From positions 1-56,359 of the forward strand of contig JAQYLJ010000068.1 in the NCBI GenBank assembly GCA_028720145.1: a DNA stretch of 56,359 bases. Reading direction: 5' to 3'. How positions within the stretch are numbered: the first letter of the stretch is position 1; each line of letters starts with the position of its first letter. The position numbers and the translations under genes are program-made. This DNA is from Clostridia bacterium (lineage in GTDB: Bacteria > Bacillota > Clostridia > Oscillospirales > CAG-272). Shown piece by piece: positions 1 to 8,706 of this stretch. A model generated the notes under the pieces. That model saw only the letters and a list, made by a program, of their open reading frames with translations. It was not told where the DNA came from and ran no database searches.

Positions 1-2
1 AA

Positions 3-1205
3 TCCCCCTGCATACTCTGCGGCCAGTGCGTTTCCGTCTGCCCCACCGGCGCTCTTATGCTCAAATCCGAAATTGATAAAGTCGACGAAGCCATGGCAAA
101 AGGCCGCCACGTTATCGTTCAGACAGCGCCGGCGGTTCGCGCCGCCCTCGGCGAAGAATTCGGCATGAAAATAGGCACTCCCGTCACCGGCAAAATGGTA
201 GCGGCGCTCCGCCGCCTTGGCTTTGAAAAGGTTTTCGACACCGATTTCGGCGCCGACCTTACCATTATGGAAGAGGGAACGGAGCTGCTCCGCCGTCTGC
301 AGAACGGTGGCGCTCTTCCTATGATAACTTCCTGCTCTCCCGGTTGGATAAACTACTGCGAAACCTATTACGGCGACCTGCTTGACCACCTTTCCACCTG
401 CAAGTCACCCCACCAGATGCAGGGCGCAATCATCAAGTCCTATTACGCCAAAAAAATGGGCTACGACCCCAAGGACGTGTTCGTCGTTTCCATTATGCCC
501 TGCACCGCCAAGAAATTTGAAAAGGAACGCCCCGAAATGGAAGTGGAGGGCGTCCGCGACGTTGACGCGGTGCTTACCACCCGCGAGCTCGGCGACCTTA
601 TCAAGCGCTCCGGTATTCAGTTTGCACGCCTTCCCGACGAAGATTTCGACCGCGACCTTGTGGGCGAAGCTTCAGGAGCGGGCGTTATATTCGGCGTCAC
701 CGGCGGCGTTATGGAAGCGGCGCTCCGCACCGTCTACCACACCATCACCGGAATGGATCACGACGCAATCACCTTTGAGGCTGTTCGCGGCTTCGACGGC
801 ATAAAAGAGGCCTCCATCAGCATAAACGGCACGCCCATCAATGTTGCCGTTGCCCACGGCATGAAAAACGCCAAGGTGCTTATGGACGAAATCCGCGCCG
901 GCAAGAGCAAATATCAGTTCATCGAGATTATGGGCTGCCCCGGCGGCTGCATAAACGGCGGCGGCCAGCCCTATGTGCGCACCTGCTTCCTCCCGAACGA
1001 AAAGCCCGACATCCTTGATACCTATAAAGAAAAACGCGCCGCCGCCCTTTATTCTGAGGACGAGCGCTCCACCATCCGCCAAAGCTACCGCAACACACAG
1101 ATACAGCAGCTTTACGATGAGTTCCTCGGCGAGCCGAATTCCCACCGTGCTCACGAGCTGCTCCACACCCACTACACCGCCAGAGAAGCTTTCCCGGAGG
1201 AATAA
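3..1205 (+). CDS. [FeFe]-hydrogenase catalytic subunit, C-terminal part (5' end outside window)
   Basis: Reversible H2 oxidation/proton reduction at the H-cluster; cytoplasmic, probably the HydA/HndD-type subunit of an NAD(P)H- or ferredoxin-linked hydrogenase. The open frame runs in from the window edge, and its first residues hold a ferredoxin-like motif, CILCGQCVSVCP, so the 57-base ATG is not the start. H-cluster motifs follow in order: L1 as ITSCSPGW, L2 as MPCTAKKFE, L3 as EIMGCPGGCINGGGQP. The C-terminal small domain (LYDEFLGEPNSHRAHELLHTHY) is the usual Fe-hydrogenase small-subunit tail. The L1 motif has Ser where many enzymes have the second of two adjacent Cys (TSCCPGW). The neighbours are on the other strand, so its operon lies upstream of the window. 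Family call is very safe; physiological direction and partner subunits cannot be told. Confidence 0.95.
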   Translation, partial: SPCILCGQCVSVCPTGALMLKSEIDKVDEAMAKGRHVIVQTAPAVRAALGEEFGMKIGTPVTGKMVAALRRLGFEKVFDTDFGADLTIMEEGTELLRRLQNGGALPMITSCSPGWINYCETYYGDLLDHLSTCKSPHQMQGAIIKSYYAKKMGYDPKDVFVVSIMPCTAKKFEKERPEMEVEGVRDVDAVLTTRELGDLIKRSGIQFARLPDEDFDRDLVGEASGAGVIFGVTGGVMEAALRTVYHTITGMDHDAITFEAVRGFDGIKEASISINGTPINVAVAHGMKNAKVLMDEIRAGKSKYQFIEIMGCPGGCINGGGQPYVRTCFLPNEKPDILDTYKEKRAAALYSEDERSTIRQSYRNTQIQQLYDEFLGEPNSHRAHELLHTHYTAREAFPEE

Positions 1206-1220
1206 GCAAAACACAAAGCA

Positions 1221-1248
1221 AAAAAAGCGCCCGCATGGGCGCTTTTTT
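1221..1248. terminator. Bidirectional intrinsic terminator
   Basis: A GCGCCC/GGGCGC stem with a 4-base loop, flanked by six A on the left and six T on the right, so it works on both strands. It separates the hydrogenase gene (plus) from the converging small gene ending at 1338 (minus). Confidence 0.9.
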
Positions 1249-1337
1249 GAGCCGCGACACGCGGGGTATCCGCCGGGTTTCTGACTCCCCGACAGGCAAC
1301 CTGTCGTGCGTTCGGTCATGTAGGTGTCGTACCTATC

Positions 1338-1568
1338 TTACAGGTTCGCTTTTTTCCAAGCGTTGACGACGGTGCACTGTGCCTTGATCTCTTCCGTGGG
1401 GTGTTTGGAATCCGCGCCGCCGTTCACATACAGGAAGTATTTCCCGTCATCGGTGACATAGAGGGATTCCTCATAGCCGGTGGTCTCACCGAAAGAACCG
1501 ACAGTCACCTTTTTCACAAGGGTAGCGGTCTCGGTATCATAGGTCGCGGTTTTGGTAACCTTTTTCAT
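1338..1568 (-). CDS. Small hypothetical protein, 76 aa
   Basis: Function not recognised. The protein is charged and beta-rich, starts MKKVTKTATYDTETATLVKKV, has no signal peptide or membrane segment, and contains a YDTETA stretch seen in small uncharacterised clostridial proteins. AAGGAG sits 8 bases upstream of the ATG, which makes the start convincing. It lies 66 bases downstream of the antiporter gene on the same strand and could be its distal partner, but no shared function is evident. Confidence 0.7.
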   Translation of the reverse strand: MKKVTKTATYDTETATLVKKVTVGSFGETTGYEESLYVTDDGKYFLYVNGGADSKHPTEEIKAQCTVVNAWKKANL

Positions 1569-1634
1569 ACGAAGTACTCCTTTTTTCTATTTATATTTTT
1601 AGGAAAACAAAGAAAGATACAACTCAAAAAGCAC

Positions 1635-2924
1635 TTAACCGATATGTCCGCGCGAAGACTTCCGCTCTTCCGGCTGAATATCGCCCGCGCGCATGAGCGC
1701 CATTTTGCTGAGCATCGGACTGAACAGTTCATAGATCAGAACGCCGAAGAGGATAATCATCTGAATGAACTCCCCATTCTCTTGGAGACCTGTCGCCGCA
1801 ACGGTCGCCATACCGAGCGCAACGCCCGCCTGCGGGAACATGGCGATCCCGAGGTTCTTCTGAATCGAGGGTTCGCACTTCATGACTTTGGCGCCGAAAT
1901 AGTTCCCGAAATACTTCCCTACCATGCGGAAAATGACATAGGCGAGCCCGCAGATCACCACGCCGAGGTTCCCGAACACCGTCAAGTTCAGCGCGGCACC
2001 GCTGCACACGAAGAACAGGACATAGAGGGGTCCCGTCCAGCGGGAGAGTCGATCCATGAGTTCTTCCGAGAAGTCGCAGATGTTACAGAAGACGAGTCCG
2101 AGCATCATGCACGAGAGCAAGCTCGAAAACGCGATCTCGACCCGTCCGAGCGGAATCGTGATGGTCGAGCAACCGACCGTGAGGAACACGAACGCCACCG
2201 AGATGGACAGTCGCTTCGAGCGGGAGTGAAAGAACTTCTCGCTCCATGTAAAGAGCAGACCCATCAAAAGTCCGAGCAAGAGGGAGCAAACAATCTCGAT
2301 GATGGGGTTCACTATCACCGAGACAAGGTCGATGACCCCGTCCTCGAGTGCCTTCGCGACTCCGAACGAGATCGAGAAGAGCACAAGACCTACCGCGTCG
2401 TCGAGGGCAACGATGGGCAGAAGAATCGAGGTGAGTGGTCCCTTCGCCTTATACTGCTGTACCACCATCAAGGTGGTCGCGGGAGCGGTCGCGGCTGCGA
2501 CGGCACCGAGCACCAAAGCGGACGCAATCGAAATCACCTGCGGGAACAGGAAATGCAAGACGATGAGAACGACATCGACGACGACCGTGGTCACGACCGC
2601 CTGTACCGTACCGACCACCGCCGCCTGTTTCCCGGTCTGTTTGAGACACGACCAGCGAAATTCACTCCCGATGGAGAAGGCGATGAAACCGAGTGCGACT
2701 TCAGTGATGACATGGAGGCTCCCCAGCTTCTCGGGGTCGGTCAAAAAGAGATGACTCAGCCAAGAGAACGCGGAAACCTTCGCGAGTTGTCCCAAAACAT
2801 ACGGTCCCAGAATCACGCCCGCGACCAGATACGCGGTCACGGCGGGCAACGAAAGCACCTTCGCCAAACGGGACAAAAAGAGTCCCGCGAGGAGCGCAAT
2901 TCCCAAACTCAAAAACAAATCCAT
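1635..2924 (-). CDS. CPA2-family Na+(K+)/H+ antiporter
   Basis: Polytopic membrane protein of 429 aa predicted to exchange a monovalent cation for protons (Kef/NapA-like fold, membrane domain only). Around 12 hydrophobic segments are visible, beginning at residue 1 (MDLFLSLGIALLAGLFLSRL). The paired acidic motif ALDDAVGL near residue 173 matches the ion-binding DD/ND pair of this superfamily, and DD suggests an electrogenic type. No C-terminal RCK/TrkA-N domain is present: the protein ends in a short charged tail. A consensus promoter lies just upstream and the gene is probably transcribed alone or with the small gene after it. The transported ion cannot be told from sequence. Confidence 0.9.
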   Translation of the reverse strand: MDLFLSLGIALLAGLFLSRLAKVLSLPAVTAYLVAGVILGPYVLGQLAKVSAFSWLSHLFLTDPEKLGSLHVITEVALGFIAFSIGSEFRWSCLKQTGKQAAVVGTVQAVVTTVVVDVVLIVLHFLFPQVISIASALVLGAVAAATAPATTLMVVQQYKAKGPLTSILLPIVALDDAVGLVLFSISFGVAKALEDGVIDLVSVIVNPIIEIVCSLLLGLLMGLLFTWSEKFFHSRSKRLSISVAFVFLTVGCSTITIPLGRVEIAFSSLLSCMMLGLVFCNICDFSEELMDRLSRWTGPLYVLFFVCSGAALNLTVFGNLGVVICGLAYVIFRMVGKYFGNYFGAKVMKCEPSIQKNLGIAMFPQAGVALGMATVAATGLQENGEFIQMIILFGVLIYELFSPMLSKMALMRAGDIQPEERKSSRGHIG

Positions 2925-2963
2925 AGAAAACGCCTCGAATCCGATAGGAACAGTTCGATTCCT

Positions 2964-2992
2964 ATTTTAGCATGCAGACACTCGCATGTCAA
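2964..2992 (-). promoter_or_regulatory. Promoter of the antiporter gene
   Basis: On the minus strand: TTGACA (2992-2987), 17-bp spacer, TAAAAT (2969-2964), about 40 bases before the start codon. The spacer holds an inverted repeat CATGC/GCATG, a possible operator. Confidence 0.8.
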
Positions 2993-3042
2993 TACATAAT
3001 AAACAAATATTCGTGCAAGGTGTTGGAAATGTTGCACAAAAG

Positions 3043-3627
3043 TTACTTTTTCTCCACGAGTTCCTCGGGGAACGGAATCTCACCGTCCAAAACGCCGTCG
3101 GCAAGCAATTCGGTCATATAACCGACAAAATACTCGTTCTCGCGGGCGAGCGTCGATGCGTCCGCGGGCGTCCCACCTTTTGCCAAACGGTTCGCCTGCA
3201 CTTGCCCGTCCACTTTCATAAACAGACGGAGATCGTAGAAATCACGGATGAGCGGATGGAGCGCGTAGGTGCCCTCGAACAGAAACATTTGCCCGTCGGG
3301 AAGCGCGCGGCGCTCGGTGATTTCCCCGCTCTTGGGGTCGACCACGCTATACACGAGCGGTTTCTTCGTCAGCCACGGGGTCACGATCTCCTCGTCGAAC
3401 CGCTCAAAATCCATTTCGCCGCCCGGGATGGTCTCCCAATCGGGTTTCCGCTCGGAGAGGGGCAGGCGAAAGTCGTCGAGATGGACGACGGGGGCGCCGT
3501 ATTTCTTGGAGAGGTGGGCGGCGAGCGTAGTCTTCCCCGCTCCCGTCATGCCGTCGATGGCGACGGCAAAGGCGTTATAGGTTTTTCTGAGTTCTTCAAT
3601 GGTATCCAAAAGTTCCCGATAGGTCAT
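3043..3627 (-). CDS. Uridine-kinase-like P-loop kinase
   Basis: A 194-aa cytoplasmic nucleotide-binding protein of the uridine kinase/phosphoribulokinase superfamily. The Walker A motif is at residues 26-34 (GMTGAGKTT). A VHLDDF segment follows, as in uridine kinases, where the acidic pair positions substrate and Mg. FLFEGTYALHPLIRDFYDLRLFM near the middle corresponds to the conserved E-G-x-x-x-L segment of the family. Length is slightly below a typical Udk (about 205-210 aa), so the substrate (uridine/cytidine or another small alcohol) is uncertain. AGGAGG is placed 6 bases before the ATG. Confidence 0.8.
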   Translation of the reverse strand: MTYRELLDTIEELRKTYNAFAVAIDGMTGAGKTTLAAHLSKKYGAPVVHLDDFRLPLSERKPDWETIPGGEMDFERFDEEIVTPWLTKKPLVYSVVDPKSGEITERRALPDGQMFLFEGTYALHPLIRDFYDLRLFMKVDGQVQANRLAKGGTPADASTLARENEYFVGYMTELLADGVLDGEIPFPEELVEKK

Positions 3628-3662
3628 GGTAACCTCCTATATTCTGTTTTCCCCAAAAGAGG

Positions 3663-3685
3663 GGGCGGCGGGTGTACCGCCGCCC
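3663..3685 (-). terminator. Terminator-like hairpin after the CotH pair
   Basis: A perfect 9-bp GC-rich stem (GGGCGGCGG/CCGCCGCCC) with a 5-base loop lies 20 bases beyond the stop of the CotH gene at 3706. The following bases on the minus strand (CCTCTTTTGG) are only moderately T-rich. Confidence 0.6.
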
Positions 3686-3705
3686 GAAAAGCCGGGGGAT
3701 CATCG

Positions 3706-5907
3706 TCATATGAGCTCGGACATGGTGAGCCCGAGATAATCGAGCAGGTACTCCTCGATATACGCCGCGCGATTCATCCAAAAGTCGTACTGGTATTTCG
3801 TGTACCGATCAAACGACTCGACATCGCGAATACTGCCCGAGCTGCTCTTATAATTGTAGCGATGGAGGTAGATGCCCCCATGCGTCTTGACGAAGGCGAG
3901 CTGCGCGTCAAGGATGGGTTTGACAACCGTCTCATAGTCGCATTCTTCCATCACCGTCAGAAACGCCCGTCCGAACCTTATCCGCAGGTCTTCACTCTTC
4001 ATGAAGTTCGCGACTTCCGCCCATTCGGAAAACGCGGTCGGAATTGCCGAGTTCTTGGGTTTCGCGGTGAAGGTATTACGCTTATACGCTTCTTTCGCCG
4101 ATACACCGTTCCCGCACAGGGTATAGTCGAGGTCAAAAATGATGAACCGCCATCTGCCGTCGGCGTAGGGGTTCGCGGGGCCTTCAAGCGAGGGGTCGGA
4201 GACCCGCCACGCCGAGATATTCTGCGACATGGTGAAATCCCCGTTATCGAGGTAGGTCTGTACGCACCACAGGTCAATCAGACTATCGAGGTCGATTACC
4301 TCTTCGAGTTTCGCGACATTCTCGGCTTTGGTGAGGTCGGCGGTTTTGAGGTAGGTCATGGCGCTCTTATAAGCATCGACCGCGCCCGGGGTATCGCTCT
4401 CGCGTCCGAATTTGACGATCTCCACATGGTCGGGGTCGACCCCATAGTGCGCGCCGAGGAAATCGTCGTTCACGCGCTCGTAGAGGTTATACAGCCCGAA
4501 GTATTCCCCGTCGAGGAAGACCGTAACATAGAACGAGTTCTGCGTCACAATATCCCTGTTCGACACAATGTCTTGAATATACCCCTGCCCCGGCAACATA
4601 CTGCTCATGTTATCGTGGCGGAGCACCACGCCCTTGGTGTACGCGACATCGGGGAACGGATTCTCTTTGAAAACCGAGTTTCCGTCATAGGCACTGCGGG
4701 CGACCACATTCAGATTCTTCTGTGCGGAGCCGCGGGTCGAGGAGCCGCGGATGCTGATCCCGACCTCCTGGTCAAACGAATAGGTGCCGTCGGACGAGAG
4801 GAAAGTCAGATTGACCTGCTCTTCGAGTCCTTCGATTTTATACCGGGTAAAGAGTCCGTCCTCGCCGTAAATGCGTGTTGCATCGGTCGTCAGCATGACA
4901 GTCGGGATGCCCGTGAGGTCGGCGCGGTCGTTCTTCCCGACGAGATAGTTCTTGGTGACGGTCACCGTCTGATTTCCGTCTGCGTCCTTCGCGCAGGCGC
5001 GGAGGACAAAGCACTGATCGACATACGAAGTATCGGTCTTGTTCTCCCCGAGCGCGGCAAAGTATGCGGCGGAATGGGTGAGCGCGCCCGAGGGGTCGGT
5101 AATCCGCACGGTACCGTCATATTTCAGGCGGCTCGCGGTCGGAGAGGTCGCGGGGTCGGTACAATCGGTGGTGTAGTAAATCGTATAGCCGTCGGGCGCG
5201 GAAATGCCGAGGTCAAAATCCTCCGCATAGAAGCCGCTCTCGTGGGTAAACGACAAAACCGATGCGGCGAGGAGCGTGACCGCGCCGTCATTGGTCTGCC
5301 CGGGGGTCGGAGACAGGGTGGCGAACACTTCCGACGCGTCGGTCGCGCGTCCGTAGGTGGTATTCTTGCGGAGGGCGGGCACCGCGAGACGCGCCCGCAG
5401 ATTCCCTTCCGTGTCCGAGAGGTAAACAGTCTCGCCGTCGGAGGAGATGCCGAATGCGGCATAGAGCCCCGTGCGGGACGAGCCGTCGTCGCCTAAACCG
5501 TCCGCCCAAATCACGAGATACGCGCCTGCGGCGAGGGTCGTCCCGTTCGGAAACACGAATTTCCGCAGGTCTTTCTTTCCGTCGGAGAGCCCCCATCCCG
5601 AGAGGTCGACCGTTTCGTCGCCGCCGTTATAAAGCTCAATCCAATCGTAGTACCCGCCGTCGGGTGCCGCCTCGGTGTCGTTTTTGGACGCGACTTCGTT
5701 AATCACAACGGTGCACGGGAGCTCGGTGATCTCCCCGCTCGCGTCTCCATCGTCGGCGGTATCGCCCGCGCCGGGTTTCTTGACGGAAGAGGTGTCGTCA
5801 TCATCGTCGGGCGGAATCGGGAGATCCGAGGGTCCGCCGCAGGAGAAGAGACAAGTCGCAAGTAACAGAAGCGCCAAGAGCAGAGCCAAGATACGCGTTC
5901 GTTTCAT
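3706..5907 (-). CDS. CotH-kinase-family lipoprotein with N-terminal lamin-tail domain (copy 1)
   Basis: A 733-aa exported lipoprotein. The signal peptide ends in lipobox L-F-S-C with Cys23, followed by a Ser/Asp/Gly linker. Domains in order: lamin-tail (LTD) fold about 62-170 (VVINEVASKN, YDWIELYNGG); an Fn3/chitobiase-like segment (YTIYYTTDCTDP) near 230-300; a CotH kinase-like domain about 340-720 with VVLRHDNMSS, YFGLYNLYERVNDDFL and RWRFIIFDLDYTLCG. In CotH of Bacillus spores this fold is a protein kinase; in clostridial surface proteins of this architecture the role is not settled. It starts 30 bases after the homologous gene upstream, with GGGAGG before the ATG, so the two are co-transcribed. 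Substrate and catalytic activity are unknown. Confidence 0.9.
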   Translation of the reverse strand: MKRTRILALLLALLLLATCLFSCGGPSDLPIPPDDDDDTSSVKKPGAGDTADDGDASGEITELPCTVVINEVASKNDTEAAPDGGYYDWIELYNGGDETVDLSGWGLSDGKKDLRKFVFPNGTTLAAGAYLVIWADGLGDDGSSRTGLYAAFGISSDGETVYLSDTEGNLRARLAVPALRKNTTYGRATDASEVFATLSPTPGQTNDGAVTLLAASVLSFTHESGFYAEDFDLGISAPDGYTIYYTTDCTDPATSPTASRLKYDGTVRITDPSGALTHSAAYFAALGENKTDTSYVDQCFVLRACAKDADGNQTVTVTKNYLVGKNDRADLTGIPTVMLTTDATRIYGEDGLFTRYKIEGLEEQVNLTFLSSDGTYSFDQEVGISIRGSSTRGSAQKNLNVVARSAYDGNSVFKENPFPDVAYTKGVVLRHDNMSSMLPGQGYIQDIVSNRDIVTQNSFYVTVFLDGEYFGLYNLYERVNDDFLGAHYGVDPDHVEIVKFGRESDTPGAVDAYKSAMTYLKTADLTKAENVAKLEEVIDLDSLIDLWCVQTYLDNGDFTMSQNISAWRVSDPSLEGPANPYADGRWRFIIFDLDYTLCGNGVSAKEAYKRNTFTAKPKNSAIPTAFSEWAEVANFMKSEDLRIRFGRAFLTVMEECDYETVVKPILDAQLAFVKTHGGIYLHRYNYKSSSGSIRDVESFDRYTKYQYDFWMNRAAYIEEYLLDYLGLTMSELI

Positions 5908-5937
5908 AGGATCCCTCCCGTAGTTACGCGGTCCCCA

Positions 5938-8523
5938 TCAGTTGGGAGCGAAATTTGCCGTCAAGGTAAAGTTGTCGGAGAAAGAGACGGTGGTGACGGC
6001 ATCGGTCGAAGACGAGAGAGTCGCCCCCGAGACCGTCCAACCCGTGAAGTGATACCCCTCTGCCGCGACCGCGGTCACGGTGACGGTGCAATCGGTGAAG
6101 TAGCTGCCCTGCCAAGTCCCGTCCGTGAGAGGGACGTTCGTCACGCCGTTGAGTAGAAGCGTCCCGCCCGCGGGGTCGCTCACCGAGAGGGTCACGGTCT
6201 TCTGTGTTCCCGTAAAGCCGAGATAGGACCCGAGATGGGTCATGGCGTACCCGCTCCTGTCGCGGAAAAAGTCGACGAGGAACTGCATCTCCCGCACCCA
6301 TGCGTCCGCGGAGATTTCGAGCGGCGGCGCGCCGTTCACGGGTTTATAACCGCCGAAATAGGTGCCGACTCTCCAGTCGGAGTCCGAGTTCCCATCCTTA
6401 CTGCCGGACAAATACGCGGTGACGGGGACACCGAACCGTCTGAAATGCTTCCTCATGGAATACTTGATGCGGTCGATTGCCGCCTCGGTCTTTGCAACCG
6501 ATTCCTCGGGAGAAAAGTTCACATTGCAGAGGTCCTGATAGGTGCGGGCGAAGAGCAGACGGAACGCGGAGTTCGAGACCAAGTTTGTGAAATATGCGTC
6601 CTCCCCGATGGGTCCGCCCGCAAAGGGCATATGGGCGGTAAACGCATTGCTTTCGGCGGTAAAAATATACGAATCGAGGTTCTTGCCGTTTCTACCCGCC
6701 CAGTTTGCCACCGGTTTCCAGCATCCTGCGGCGAAGTCGAGGTCATAGAGGACGGCGCGCCACTTTCCGTCGGCGTAGGGGTTGGTCGGATCCTCTTTCG
6801 AGGGGTCGATCACGCGCCAAAAGGCGATATTCTGCCTAAACGACCAGTCCATGTTACAGAGAATCAACTGTGCCGCGATGATATCGGCGAGACTCTGTAC
6901 ATCGACGCAGGAGACGAGGGTCTCCCAGTTCGACGCTTTTGTGAGATCGGCGGAAAGCGGAGCGATAAAGGTGCTCTGATACGCGTTCAAAGCGCCGCTC
7001 ACATTTCCCTCGCTCCCTTTCTTGACGACATAGACATTGTCGCCGTCGACCCCGTAGTGCGCCTCGGCGTAGTCCTCAGAGAAACGCTCCATCATATTGA
7101 AGACACCGTAGTACTCGCCGTCCACAAAGACCACGGTCGGCACATAGTCACAGGTCGAGAGTGCTCTATCCGAGACAAAAGACTGCAAGAATCCTTCCTG
7201 CAATTTGGTGACGCCGTCGGTGCGGAGCACAAGAGAGCCGCAGGTGTCGACCCCGCCGAGCACCGACTTCTTGAAGTCGCCCGAGCCGTATTTCTTACGG
7301 GCAAAGATGGTCATGCTCTTCTGATTATACCCGCGGGTCGAGGTCCCATGGAGCCGCATCCCGACATTCTGGTCGAACGAGAAGTTCTTATCGGCATCGA
7401 AATAAGTGAAATTCACGGGGCGCTCATCATTGGTCTTCGTCCAATACTTAGAGTTGATGAACAACCCATTCTGCTGTCCGTAGAGATTATCGGGGTCGGT
7501 GACGAGCGAGACCACCGACATTCCCGCATACCCGTCGGTCGCACCGCGGAACTGACTCCCGACAAAAAAGGATTTGTTGATGACCTCGGTCTCAAGTCCC
7601 TCGGGATTCACCACGCGGAACCGCAGGACGGTGCATTTATCCACTTTGAAATTGCTGCGCGCGACCCCGTAAATCTTGGAATACCCGACATAGCTCTGTT
7701 CGAGAATCCCGGTGTACATGGTGCTGTATACATTGGGTTTTTCGGTCGCGTCCCGTATCGTCAATCCCCCCGCGGGGAACTGTGCGGACGCCGTCGTGGG
7801 AATGGTGCTGTCATCGGTATAGTAAACGGTATATCCGGCAGGCACGCTGACTTTCAGGGTGAACATATTGTCGTAAAAGCCGCTCTCATGGGAAAACGTG
7901 GCGACCGAGCTGTCCAGCGCGAGCGCAGCTGCCGCGTCATCGTTGGTCTCGCCGAAAGAAGGGAGCATTTTGACGAGGTCGCCTCGCCCATCCTTCGAGT
8001 AGCCGAACGAGATATTGTCCCCCAGCTCCGGCACCGAGAGCGAATGGACGAGCGCGCCGCGCGTGGAGAAGAGGAAGACATCTTCGCCCGTCTTGGAAAG
8101 CGAGAACGGGAGATAAATGCCGCCGCTCGCCTTCCCGCTCATGCATTCCTCACCGCACGCCCACAGAATGAGGAACCCGTAGGCGGGAATGGTGATGTCC
8201 TCGGTAAAGATATGTTTGACCTTATCCTGACGGTCGGAAATCCCCCAGTCTTTGAGGGAGATCTCATGCTCGGTCGTATTATAGAGTTCGATCCAGTCAT
8301 AGGTCTCGCGATCGGTCGGGTCGCGATAATAGGTGTTCTTGGCGCAGACCTCGTTCAAAACCACCTGCGGTCCCGCGGGCGTGTCATTCTCATCGTCTTT
8401 ACCGTCTTCGGAACCGTCGTTGCCGCCGTTACCCCCGAACGAAAAACTGCAAGACGCGAGCGACAAAAACAGCATGGCGAGAACCAGTAACAGCGCAGGC
8501 AAGCGGAGTAGGTGTTTTTTCAT
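5938..8523 (-). CDS. CotH-kinase-family lipoprotein with lamin-tail domain and C-terminal InlB-type repeat (copy 2)
   Basis: An 861-aa paralogue of the gene that follows it. Lipobox L-A-S-C with Cys25 after a 24-residue signal; then a Gly/Asp/Asn-rich linker, a lamin-tail domain (VVLNEVCAKN, YDWIELYNTTE), a chitobiase-like segment (YTVYYTDDSTIP), and the CotH domain (LVLRTDGVT, YYGVFNMMERFSEDYAEAHYG, WRAVLYDLDFAAGCW). It carries an extra C-terminal module, about 775-861, with EGYHFTGWTVSG typical of divergent InlB B-repeat/cell-wall repeat domains. It is first in the pair, with its own promoter and AAGGGGG before the ATG. The pair differ in the C-terminus, which suggests different attachment or targets on the cell surface. 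Confidence 0.9.
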   Translation of the reverse strand: MKKHLLRLPALLLVLAMLFLSLASCSFSFGGNGGNDGSEDGKDDENDTPAGPQVVLNEVCAKNTYYRDPTDRETYDWIELYNTTEHEISLKDWGISDRQDKVKHIFTEDITIPAYGFLILWACGEECMSGKASGGIYLPFSLSKTGEDVFLFSTRGALVHSLSVPELGDNISFGYSKDGRGDLVKMLPSFGETNDDAAAALALDSSVATFSHESGFYDNMFTLKVSVPAGYTVYYTDDSTIPTTASAQFPAGGLTIRDATEKPNVYSTMYTGILEQSYVGYSKIYGVARSNFKVDKCTVLRFRVVNPEGLETEVINKSFFVGSQFRGATDGYAGMSVVSLVTDPDNLYGQQNGLFINSKYWTKTNDERPVNFTYFDADKNFSFDQNVGMRLHGTSTRGYNQKSMTIFARKKYGSGDFKKSVLGGVDTCGSLVLRTDGVTKLQEGFLQSFVSDRALSTCDYVPTVVFVDGEYYGVFNMMERFSEDYAEAHYGVDGDNVYVVKKGSEGNVSGALNAYQSTFIAPLSADLTKASNWETLVSCVDVQSLADIIAAQLILCNMDWSFRQNIAFWRVIDPSKEDPTNPYADGKWRAVLYDLDFAAGCWKPVANWAGRNGKNLDSYIFTAESNAFTAHMPFAGGPIGEDAYFTNLVSNSAFRLLFARTYQDLCNVNFSPEESVAKTEAAIDRIKYSMRKHFRRFGVPVTAYLSGSKDGNSDSDWRVGTYFGGYKPVNGAPPLEISADAWVREMQFLVDFFRDRSGYAMTHLGSYLGFTGTQKTVTLSVSDPAGGTLLLNGVTNVPLTDGTWQGSYFTDCTVTVTAVAAEGYHFTGWTVSGATLSSSTDAVTTVSFSDNFTLTANFAPN

Positions 8524-8613
8524 CGGTATCCCCCTTAAAATCTCGGTGCCGCCGAGAGACGGCGCCTTATCGCACGCGAGCGCACGCGCGCTCGCGCTTA
8601 CTTTCTTATTTCG

Positions 8614-8642
8614 ATTTTACCATAGAAAAAGCGAGAAAGCAA
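8614..8642 (-). promoter_or_regulatory. Promoter of the CotH pair
   Basis: Minus strand TTGCTT (8642-8637), 17-bp spacer, TAAAAT (8619-8614). The 90-base leader that follows contains a perfect hairpin GCGAGCGC-ACGC-GCGCTCGC (8576-8595), without a U-run. Confidence 0.7.
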
Positions 8643-8706
8643 GTCTATTTTGGGAAAGATGTACGGATTCTCTCGCGGTTTTTCTTGCGGTTTCTCGCGG
8701 GTGCAG

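Noticed and set aside
1401..2999. 532-codon plus-strand frame over the antiporter gene
   Set aside because: Translation is highly charged and repetitive; the minus-strand antiporter has full family motifs, a promoter and normal length.
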